A stretch of 7,447 bases of DNA from JAENVU01 sp031362155 (lineage in GTDB: Bacteria > Actinomycetota > Acidimicrobiia > IMCC26256 > JAENVU01), in assembly GCA_031362155.1 (NCBI GenBank), contig JANLRZ010000198.1:1-7447 (forward strand). The letters are read 5' to 3'. Of this stretch, positions 1 through 5,456 are shown piece after piece; within the stretch, counting starts at the first letter, position 1; the number at the start of each line of letters is the position of its first letter. The notes under the pieces are model-generated. The model was not told where the DNA came from. It did no database searches and saw nothing but the letters and a program-made list of their open reading frames with translations. A program made the position numbers and the translations under genes.

Positions 1-212
1 CCCGCCCGCAGCATCCGCTGCGCCGAGTCGAGTGGGACTCCGGTGGCATCGGCCAACGCACGGAGCGACATTGGGTCGCCGTCCGGACGGTTTCCCACGT
101 CACCCGAGAGGCGATAGAGCTCGACGAGACCCGGAGCGGCATCAATCTCGGCGGCGGACACGCCGACCGCGCGGAGGAGCGCACGGACCTGGTCGACTTC
201 GGAGTCGGTCAT
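1..212 (-). CDS. N-terminal part of a possible helix-turn-helix regulator or adenylate-cyclase regulatory domain (cut by window edge)
   Basis: An open frame runs from an ATG at 212 leftward to the window edge, giving 70 complete codons and no stop, so the 3' end is missing. The peptide starts MTDSEVDQVRALLRAVGVSA and is mostly short amphipathic helices. Residues about 48-70 (SLRALADATGVPLDSAQRML) read like a helix-turn-helix. This pattern resembles the N-terminal regulatory region of some actinobacterial class III adenylate cyclases, but no catalytic domain is visible, so that identity is only a guess. The start is well supported by a GCGGAG Shine-Dalgarno 6 bases upstream. The gene begins 13 bases after the stop of the flavoprotein gene on the same strand, so the two are probably co-transcribed. 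Confidence 0.6.
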   Translation of the reverse strand, partial: MTDSEVDQVRALLRAVGVSAAEIDAAPGLVELYRLSGDVGNRPDGDPMSLRALADATGVPLDSAQRMLRA

Positions 213-218
213 CGGGTA

Positions 219-224
219 CTCCGC
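219..224 (-). promoter_or_regulatory. Ribosome binding site of the partial gene at 1-212
   Basis: On the minus strand the sequence reads GCGGAG, then TACCCG, then ATG at 212. The 6-base spacing is good and fixes the start. The site overlaps the end of the spacer after the upstream stop codon (226-228), so this gene can be translated independently even if it is co-transcribed. Confidence 0.6.
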
Positions 225-225
225 C

Positions 226-1374
226 TCACGCAAAGGAAAATGCCGGCGGCCGACCCATCAACAGCTGGGCGGCCATCGTGTAGGTCTTGCGCTGGGACAG
301 GACGTGGGCCGCGGTTGTGGCGATGTCCCGCCGGCGCCGCTCGAACGGCGACGTCCGGTAGATCGCCTGCGCGCCGACCACCTCGACGATCGCCTCCGCG
401 ATCTCGTGGGCCGTCTGCGCCGCGAGCACCGCCATCATCAGCACGGCCGCGCGTTGTTCGAACGTCGGGGGCTCACCGCCCGTCACGGTCTGCCAGACGG
501 ACTCCAAGGTCGCGTCCTGGTAGGCGACGGCCGCGGCGCGCTTGGCCGCCGACTCGGCCAGCACCAGCTGCGCCCGCTGCTCGTCGCGCATCGCCATCAT
601 GCTCGGTATCAGCACCTTGGTCTCCATGAGGGCGCGCAGGTCGTCGATCATCCGGCGACTGCACCCGAGCGGGACCGCGGCAAGGTTCGCGAAGAAGAAC
701 CCGTGGTATTGATACAGCGGCTCGGGACGCGCTCCGGGCACCATGACGTCGAAGGTATGAGACTCGGGCACGAACGCGTCGGTCACCGAGTAGTCGTTGC
801 TCCCACTGCCGGCGAGTCCGGTGGTGAACCACGTGTCGTGGATCGTGACCTCGTCCCGTGGGAGCCAGGCCACGAACATCTCGGGCAGTCCGTTGGCCGC
901 GAACACCGGCGCACCGTCGACCATGAGCATGCAGCCGCCGACGATCCGGTCAGCATGGAGGCACCCGCTGCCGAACTGCCAGCGCCCGGTGACGCGGTAG
1001 CCACCCTCGACCGCCGTGGCCTGACCGCCGGGTTGAAGCTGACCGGCCGTGAGCAGATCCATCGAGGGGTACAAGTCCCGAGCCGTGGCCTCGTCGAGGC
1101 GCCCGGCGTAATGACCACTGTCCGAACAGATCATCGCGATCCAGGCGGTGGAGGCGTCGTGATATGCGAGCCCCTCGACCAAGCGGGCTTGATCCAGGAT
1201 CGGCATTTCGGGCCCACCCCACGCCGCCGGGAAGGCAATGCGGAACACGCCGGCGCCGCGCAGCCCTTCCACGATCGAATCCGGTAACCGGCGTTGCGCG
1301 TCGATGTCGTCGGCGGCGGCCTCGATGCTCGGGCCGAGCGCGCGAGCCGCGCCGAAGATCTCGTCGGCAGTCAT
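226..1374 (-). CDS. Acyl-CoA dehydrogenase-superfamily flavin monooxygenase-like protein (HsaA/HpaH/DszC-type)
   Basis: The 382-residue protein has the three-part acyl-CoA dehydrogenase layout: an N-terminal helical domain (about 1-115), a central beta domain (about 115-205) and a C-terminal helical domain (about 230-382). GRWQFGSG at 130-137 and the GLAGSGSNDYSVTDAFVP stretch at 186-203 are typical of group D flavin-dependent monooxygenases (PF08028-type C-terminus), such as HsaA, HpaH and DszC. So is the late Arg-rich RRRRD with H357. The Glu-containing YEGTSE element of true dehydrogenases is absent. Such enzymes use reduced flavin from a separate reductase to hydroxylate aromatic, steroid-ring or sulfur-heterocycle substrates. 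No reductase is visible here and the substrate is unknown. The start chosen is ATG at 1374 (MTADEIFG), because the 23 residues possible upstream from 1443 look non-homologous and low in complexity. The gene is divergent from the gene at 1488. A dehydrogenase acting on an unusual acyl-CoA is the alternative. Confidence 0.85.
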   Translation of the reverse strand: MTADEIFGAARALGPSIEAAADDIDAQRRLPDSIVEGLRGAGVFRIAFPAAWGGPEMPILDQARLVEGLAYHDASTAWIAMICSDSGHYAGRLDEATARDLYPSMDLLTAGQLQPGGQATAVEGGYRVTGRWQFGSGCLHADRIVGGCMLMVDGAPVFAANGLPEMFVAWLPRDEVTIHDTWFTTGLAGSGSNDYSVTDAFVPESHTFDVMVPGARPEPLYQYHGFFFANLAAVPLGCSRRMIDDLRALMETKVLIPSMMAMRDEQRAQLVLAESAAKRAAAVAYQDATLESVWQTVTGGEPPTFEQRAAVLMMAVLAAQTAHEIAEAIVEVVGAQAIYRTSPFERRRRDIATTAAHVLSQRKTYTMAAQLLMGRPPAFSFA

Positions 1375-1475
1375 TGGATCGATCGTCCCAGCCACGGGCC
1401 CAGTCTCCCCCGCGGTCGCTCTCCCGGTCGACCACGCCGGCATCGAGCGCCCGACCCGGCGTCGGCCGCACCTGC

Positions 1476-1481
1476 GAAGAT
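1476..1481 (+). promoter_or_regulatory. Candidate -10 element for a leaderless start at 1488
   Basis: GAAGAT lies 6 bases before the ATG at 1488. It keeps the A at position 2 and the T at position 6 of the actinobacterial TANNNT -10 element, and the spacing would place the transcript start on the ATG itself. No Shine-Dalgarno is visible. The 113-base divergent region 1375-1487 must also hold the promoter of the minus-strand flavoprotein gene, where GACGAT stands 7 bases before the ATG at 1374. No convincing -35 box was seen for either direction. Confidence 0.25.
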
Positions 1482-1487
1482 CCCCGG

Positions 1488-2765
1488 ATGGATCGACGAG
1501 ACCGGGGATATTGGAACAGCCGGTGGCCGGGCGAGGACGGCGGTCCCGCCCGTTCCGAGATCCCGCGCTCCACCGGCGGCCTCGCGATCCAACCCGGTGA
1601 ACACCTCGCCGTCACCTCGCGCGACGCGATGGTTACGACGATGGTGGTGCTGCGCGATCCCGGTGAGGTCTACCTCCTGTGCCATACCGGCGGCACCGAT
1701 GCCATCGCTTGGGTCGAACGCATCGATGCCCAGACCTTGGCCACCATCGACCGCTCCCCCGATCTCGTCGGCGGCAAGACCTGGCCCGGCGGGCTCGCCG
1801 CGCACGCCAACGGCTCGCTCTACGTCGTGTTCGGGCGTCACGTCCACCGGCTCTCGGCGGGCCTGGAACTCATCGCGTCGGCCGAGCTCCCACGGGACCG
1901 GCCGTACAACAGCTTCGTCATCCTGCCCGACGGGCATCTCGTCACGAAGGACTTTGGGGGCGCGCTTCCACCCGGCATCGAGCCGACCGACCACGAGTCG
2001 TGCGAACTCAACATCATCGAACCCGAGCACCTCGACCTCGTGAGCCACGTCGTGATACCGGAGCGTTCCGTCGCCCGCATCTCGGCCGACGGCGACGACG
2101 TCTACGTGGTCGGCGTCGATCGACTGTGGCGAGCGCGGTGGGACGGATCCACGATCACGCTCGACCAGACGTTCCAGCCGACCTACCGAACCGAGCCAGG
2201 CCAGACCTACGGGTGGGATGCCGTGCTCGCCGCCGGTGCCGCGTGGGTCCTCGACAACGGCGAGGGGAGCGAGGGATACGCGGGCACCTTCCGTGGCCAC
2301 GGAATTTCCGAAGGACCACTCCACCTCGTCCGCGTCGACCTCATGACGGCCGCGGTCACCATGACCGAGATCTGCGGACTCTCTCGCGGCATTGTGGCGA
2401 ATCCGCCGGCCATCGACGCGAGCCGCGCCATCGCGGTCGGGTACGACAGCGCCAACGGCGTACTCGCCGCGTTCGACATCGCCGCCGACGGAACCGGTTC
2501 GCCCCGCTGGACCCGCGAGCAGAACCACGCGTGTCACCCGATCCTCTATCCCGACACCGGCGAACTCGTCACCAACGATCACGACGGAGATCGCATGATG
2601 GATCAGATCGTCGTGCTCGACATCGAGACCGGCACCGAACTGGCGCGGGCCGACACCGGTAGTCCATTGCAGTCGGTCGTGTTCCTCGCACCGGGCTTCG
2701 ATCGCGACCTCTACTACTGCGCCTTCCCCACCGTTGCCCGCGTCTCGGTGACACGCGCGTCCTGA
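1488..2765 (+). CDS. Beta-propeller-like protein of unknown function
   Basis: This 425-residue protein has no signal peptide or membrane segment, so it is probably cytoplasmic. It consists of repeated short beta units of about 40-50 residues. Examples are GGLAAHANGSLYVVFGRHVH (101-120), NSFVILPDGHLVTKDF (141-156), ARISADGDDVYVVGVDRLWR (196-215), AIAVGYDSANGVLAAFDIA (314-332) and the segment at 349-380, which ends IVVLDIETG. About seven such units can be counted, as expected for a quinoprotein/SMP-30/YVTN-type propeller. I cannot assign a family or substrate. ATG 1488 is preferred because the longer in-frame extension back to 1164 lies antisense inside the flavoprotein gene and reads as low-complexity Arg/Pro/Ser. 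Residues 1-40 are poorly structured, so a later start at ATG 1629 is possible. The stop lies inside a hairpin shared with the convergent methyltransferase gene. Confidence 0.8.
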   Translation: MDRRDRGYWNSRWPGEDGGPARSEIPRSTGGLAIQPGEHLAVTSRDAMVTTMVVLRDPGEVYLLCHTGGTDAIAWVERIDAQTLATIDRSPDLVGGKTWPGGLAAHANGSLYVVFGRHVHRLSAGLELIASAELPRDRPYNSFVILPDGHLVTKDFGGALPPGIEPTDHESCELNIIEPEHLDLVSHVVIPERSVARISADGDDVYVVGVDRLWRARWDGSTITLDQTFQPTYRTEPGQTYGWDAVLAAGAAWVLDNGEGSEGYAGTFRGHGISEGPLHLVRVDLMTAAVTMTEICGLSRGIVANPPAIDASRAIAVGYDSANGVLAAFDIAADGTGSPRWTREQNHACHPILYPDTGELVTNDHDGDRMMDQIVVLDIETGTELARADTGSPLQSVVFLAPGFDRDLYYCAFPTVARVSVTRAS

Positions 2766-2797
2766 CGGGATCGGCTCCGGCGTGGCCGCCGGTCAGG
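2761..2797. terminator. Hairpin spanning both stop codons of two convergent genes, candidate bidirectional terminator
   Basis: CCTGAC (2761-2766) pairs with GTCAGG (2792-2797). After a G/G mismatch, GG (2768-2769) pairs with CC (2789-2790). After a two-base bulge, CGGC (2772-2775) pairs with GCCG (2785-2788) around a 9-base loop. That makes 12 base pairs in total. The plus-strand stop TGA is 2763-2765 and the minus-strand stop is 2793-2795, so the two stops pair with each other in the stem. No T-tract follows on either side, so this is not a classical intrinsic terminator, but such structures are common ends in high-GC actinobacteria. Confidence 0.55.
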
Positions 2798-3404
2798 CGC
2801 GGTGCGCGACGACCAAGCAATCGATCGCTTGCTTCGTCCCGTCGTCGGTCGCCACTGTCCGGGTGACGAGTTCCGCACGGTCGATGGTTAGGTCTGCCGG
2901 TCCACCCGCATTGAGGTCGCCGCGCACCAGGTCCGGTGTCGGCAGCACCGCAGGGTCCTGGGGACCGCCGATCCCATCGGTGAGATTGCTCAGGTCGTGC
3001 GCCACCATCACGAACCGCCCCCCGGGAGCCAGCGCCGTCGCGGCGATCTGCAACATCGCAGCCCGCTGGAGCGTCGGCAGCTGAACGTAGAAGATCACCA
3101 CGAGGTCATAGGCCTCGGTCCGTCCCGGCCACGTCGTGACATCGGCAACGACCCATTCGACATCGACGTTGCTCTCGGCCGCGAGTCGGCGTCCCTTCTC
3201 GATCCCGACCGCGGAGAAGTCGACCGCGGTCACTGACCACCCCTGGGCGGCGAGCCACACCGCGTTTCGACCTTCACCGCAAGCGAGATCCAATGCCCGA
3301 CCGGGGAGCCCATCATCGATCAGTGCGGGAAGAAACTGGTTGGGTTCGGTGTGCCAGACGTACGCGGCGGTGTCGTACCGACGGTTCCACTCGGTCGCGT
3401 CCAT
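2793..3404 (-). CDS. Class I SAM-dependent methyltransferase
   Basis: The 203-residue protein is a single Rossmann-type methyltransferase domain. Motif I is ALDLACGEGRNAVWLA (37-52). The acidic residue ending strand 2 is D62 in VTAVDFS, the motif II-like acid is D88 in VADVT, and strand 4 is YDLVVIFYVQLP (99-110). The PGG turn before strand 5 is at 127-129. It resembles the TehB/Methyltransf_25 small-molecule group, including the N-terminal W/Y-rich lid (WNRRYDTAAYVWHTEPNQFL). The substrate cannot be predicted. The start is ATG 3404, whose A is also the last base of the upstream gene's TGA (TGATG). A longer start at 3473 would intrude into that gene in another frame. With no strong Shine-Dalgarno, translation probably depends on ribosomes finishing the upstream gene. 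Confidence 0.9.
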   Translation of the reverse strand: MDATEWNRRYDTAAYVWHTEPNQFLPALIDDGLPGRALDLACGEGRNAVWLAAQGWSVTAVDFSAVGIEKGRRLAAESNVDVEWVVADVTTWPGRTEAYDLVVIFYVQLPTLQRAAMLQIAATALAPGGRFVMVAHDLSNLTDGIGGPQDPAVLPTPDLVRGDLNAGGPADLTIDRAELVTRTVATDDGTKQAIDCLVVAHRA

Positions 3405-4198
3405 CACCGCGCAACGGAGGGTTGACGGCCCTCGCCCGCCGGCCCCGCGAAGGCCTGGGCGATCGACATCCAATGCGTCGCGACCGGGCCGACGATCTCG
3501 AGACTCGTGTCGTCGACGTGTCGGCGTTGGGTCACGACCAACGCGAAGTCGATCGCCGCTCCGGTCACCCGATCCGACGCGGCCGAATCACCCCAGGTCC
3601 ACACCTCATCATCGGGTGCGGTGACCTCCACGTACACCGGGACCTCGGGGACTTCCAACCCGCGAGTCGTGAACGAGTTGGCCAACGTGCGCACACCGAT
3701 GTGCGCGACCTGGCGCAACGCCGAGGTCGGCACGTGCACGGCCCCGAGCGCGTCGGCGACGTCCTGGCCATGGGCCCAGGTCTCCATGATCCGCGCCGTC
3801 AGCGACGACGCCAGACTCATCGGCGGTCCGTACCACGGCACACGGGTCGACGGATCGAGGTTGAGGAGGGCCGCGAGCATCGACGCGCGGGACGAGACGA
3901 ACCACTCCAGTACCTCGGTCGGTTCCATCGCCCGGGATCGACGGCTGACCCGCTCGGTGATCCCGTCGGGATCCTCCAAGGCCGCAACCAGTTCGCGTTG
4001 GAACTCCTCCGGATCGAGCGCAGCCGTCGCCGCGGCTTCGTCGAAGTACGCCAGATGCGCGATCTGCTCCTGGACCCGCCACCCCGGCGCCGGCGTCGGA
4101 GTCGCCCATCCCTTCGCGTCGAGCGGTTCGACCAACGCCAACAACACCGTGGTCTCCGCCCGAAGATCGTCGGCCAGCCCGTTGAGATCGACAGCCAT
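3404..4198 (-). CDS. TIGR03084/MDMPI-like DinB-fold putative metal-binding protein
   Basis: The 264-residue protein begins with a DinB/mycothiol-dependent maleylpyruvate isomerase-like helical bundle. PGWRVQEQIAHLAYFD (38-53) carries H48, and ETWAHGQDVADALG (139-152) carries H143 and D146. These sit where the family's divalent-metal ligands lie. The central SRRSRAMEPTEVLEWF and the C-terminal alpha/beta part with THWMSIAQAFAGP (241-253) match my recollection of the actinobacterial TIGR03084 family. Related enzymes act in mycothiol-dependent isomerisation or transfer, but the reaction here is unknown. The start is ATG 4198, with GAGGAG 8 bases upstream, not an upstream ATG at 4234. It is the first gene of a two-gene unit with the methyltransferase and is divergent from the acyl-CoA dehydrogenase gene. 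Confidence 0.85.
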   Translation of the reverse strand: MAVDLNGLADDLRAETTVLLALVEPLDAKGWATPTPAPGWRVQEQIAHLAYFDEAAATAALDPEEFQRELVAALEDPDGITERVSRRSRAMEPTEVLEWFVSSRASMLAALLNLDPSTRVPWYGPPMSLASSLTARIMETWAHGQDVADALGAVHVPTSALRQVAHIGVRTLANSFTTRGLEVPEVPVYVEVTAPDDEVWTWGDSAASDRVTGAAIDFALVVTQRRHVDDTSLEIVGPVATHWMSIAQAFAGPAGEGRQPSVAR

Positions 4199-4206
4199 AG
4201 TGGGTA

Positions 4207-4212
4207 CTCCTC
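4207..4212 (-). promoter_or_regulatory. Ribosome binding site of the TIGR03084-like gene
   Basis: GAGGAG on the minus strand is followed by 8 bases and the ATG at 4198. It is a near-ideal Shine-Dalgarno. It rejects the 12-residue longer start at 4234, which would place this site inside the coding sequence. Confidence 0.65.
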
Positions 4213-4222
4213 GTCGACGCCG

Positions 4223-4228
4223 TATCTT
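4223..4228 (+). promoter_or_regulatory. Candidate -10 element for the acyl-CoA dehydrogenase gene
   Basis: TATCTT fits TANNNT and would start a transcript near 4235, leaving a leader of about 28 bases with a good Shine-Dalgarno. No matching -35 box was seen. The divergent region 4199-4262 is only 64 bases, so promoters for both directions must be packed into it or extend into the genes. Confidence 0.25.
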
Positions 4229-4252
4229 CTGCACCGGTCACATCCGCGCCCT

Positions 4253-4257
4253 GAGGA
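4253..4257 (+). promoter_or_regulatory. Ribosome binding site of the acyl-CoA dehydrogenase gene
   Basis: GAGGA is followed by 5 bases and the ATG at 4263. This supports the MDFAETPE start and argues against the much longer in-frame extension that runs antisense through the neighbouring gene. The same bases read on the other strand as TATCCT, a possible -10 element for the divergent operon. Confidence 0.55.
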
Positions 4258-4262
4258 TACCG

Positions 4263-5423
4263 ATGGACTTCGCCGAGACGCCCGAACACGAGATGCTGCG
4301 CACCGCGGTTCGCGAGGTCGCCGCCGGCTTCGGTCACGACTACTTCGCGAAGAAGTCCCGCACCGACGGGCGCGCGACCGAGTTGTGGGATGCGGTCGGG
4401 CAGCTGGGATTCCTCGGTGTTCACCTGCCGGAGGAGTACGAAGGCGGCGGCGGGGGCATGCTCGAACTCGCGATCGTCAGCGAGGAGATCGCCGCCCAGG
4501 GCTGCCCGCTCCTCCTGATCCTGGTTTCCCCTGCTATCTGCGGCGAACTGATCAAGACCTTCGGTTCCGACGGCCAGAAGGAGCGCTGGCTTCGTCCGAT
4601 GGCGAGCGGTCAGAAGATGGTGTTCGCGATCACCGAGCCCGACGCAGGGTCCAACAGTCACAACCTTGCGACCACCGCCACCCGCGACGGTGACGTCTTT
4701 CGTCTCAACGGATCCAAGACCTACATCTCCGGCGTCGACGAAGCCGACCAGATGGTCGTCGTCACCCGTACCGGCACCGATCCCGACACCGGACGCGGCC
4801 GCTTGTCGCTCTTCGTGGTCGATACCGACGCGCCGGGTCTCGAACGCACGCTCATCCCCATGGAGATCAGCGGCCCCGAGAAGCAGTTCACGCTGTTCTT
4901 CGACGACGTCGAGGTTCCGGCCGATCGGCTCCTCGGCGACGAGGGCGAAGGGCTCCGACAGGTCTTCGTGGGCTTGAACCCCGAACGCATCATGAGCGCG
5001 ACGATCTGCACCGGCATCGGCCGGTACGCCCTCGACAAGGCGGCCGCCTACGCGAACGAGCGCGAGGTGTGGGGCACTCCGATCGGACGGCATCAGGGCA
5101 TCGCCCACCCGCTCGCGACCGCCAAGATCGAAGTGGAACTCGCCCGCCTCATGACCCTCAAGGCCGCGTGGATGCACGACCACTCCACTGATCGGGTCGC
5201 CGCCGGCGAAGCCGCCAACATGGCGAAGTACGCCGCGGCCGAAGCCGGGCTGCACGCGCTCGACGCTGCCATCCAGACCCATGGAGGCAACGGGTTGGCG
5301 AGCGAGTACGGCCTCGCCGACCTGTGGGGCATGGTCCGATTGCTCCGCATCGCGCCGGTCAGCCGCGAGATGGTCCTGAACTTCGTCGCCCAGCAATCGC
5401 TCGGCTTGCCGAAGTCCTACTGA
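4263..5423 (+). CDS. Acyl-CoA dehydrogenase (FadE-like)
   Basis: The 386-residue protein has the normal length and order of a FAD-dependent acyl-CoA dehydrogenase. The N-terminal helical domain covers 1-118. The FAD/acyl-CoA signature AITEPDAGSN is at 122-131, the NGSKTYISG loop at 149-157, and the beta domain runs to about 225. The C-terminal helical domain includes REVWGTPIGRHQGIAHPLA (267-285) and THGGNGLASEYG (339-350). The usual catalytic Glu position in the final helix (YEGTSE) is IAPVSRE, with no Glu there. Instead GLNPERIM carries E241, which aligns with the alternative base of isovaleryl-CoA and long-chain acyl-CoA dehydrogenases (GLDLERL, PQERLL). It probably forms the alpha,beta double bond in a branched or cyclic acyl-CoA, passing electrons to an electron-transfer flavoprotein. 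The downstream gene starts 33 bases later on the same strand and may be co-transcribed. Confidence 0.92.
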   Translation: MDFAETPEHEMLRTAVREVAAGFGHDYFAKKSRTDGRATELWDAVGQLGFLGVHLPEEYEGGGGGMLELAIVSEEIAAQGCPLLLILVSPAICGELIKTFGSDGQKERWLRPMASGQKMVFAITEPDAGSNSHNLATTATRDGDVFRLNGSKTYISGVDEADQMVVVTRTGTDPDTGRGRLSLFVVDTDAPGLERTLIPMEISGPEKQFTLFFDDVEVPADRLLGDEGEGLRQVFVGLNPERIMSATICTGIGRYALDKAAAYANEREVWGTPIGRHQGIAHPLATAKIEVELARLMTLKAAWMHDHSTDRVAAGEAANMAKYAAAEAGLHALDAAIQTHGGNGLASEYGLADLWGMVRLLRIAPVSREMVLNFVAQQSLGLPKSY

Positions 5424-5444
5424 ACCCACGTCGGCGGCGGTGCC

Positions 5445-5450
5445 TACGCT
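5445..5450 (+). promoter_or_regulatory. Candidate -10 element for a leaderless start at 5457
   Basis: TACGCT fits TANNNT exactly and lies 6 bases before the ATG at 5457. That is the spacing expected if transcription starts on the ATG. No clear Shine-Dalgarno exists in the 33-base spacer after the acyl-CoA dehydrogenase stop. An internal promoter would let this gene be expressed apart from its neighbour. No -35 box is evident; the region before it is the end of the upstream coding sequence. Confidence 0.35.
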
Positions 5451-5456
5451 GCGGTC

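Noticed and set aside
32..283. 83-codon plus-strand open frame at the left edge
   Set aside because: The minus strand carries a coherent coding sequence with ribosome binding site over the same bases; the plus-strand peptide is Arg/Pro/Gly-rich noise.
1164..1487. Longer N-terminus for the beta-propeller protein
   Set aside because: These 108 codons lie inside the divergent flavoprotein gene on the other strand and encode Arg/Pro/Ser-rich low-complexity sequence; ATG 1488 has a better context.
1371..2582. 403-codon open frame on the minus strand
   Set aside because: It is antisense to the beta-propeller gene, its composition is Arg/Gly/Val/Asp-biased without domain features, and the plus-strand frame gives regular beta repeats instead.
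210..4210. Shared leader GGAGTACCC before the starts at 212 and 4198
   Set aside because: The identical nine bases are a Shine-Dalgarno core plus five bases; two copies in GC-rich leaders are likely chance, with no wider similarity around them.
3507..4262. Longer N-terminus for the acyl-CoA dehydrogenase
   Set aside because: The extension is antisense to the TIGR03084-like gene, and the 386-residue form from 4263 has normal family length and a good ribosome binding site.
3293..4693. 466-codon plus-strand open frame crossing two genes
   Set aside because: It crosses from antisense of one operon into an alternate frame of the acyl-CoA dehydrogenase gene, and is overwhelmingly Arg-rich with no domain.
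5424..5456. Terminator or operator between the acyl-CoA dehydrogenase and the duplicated-fold gene
   Set aside because: The 33 bases show no inverted repeat or T-tract; only a -10-like hexamer is visible.
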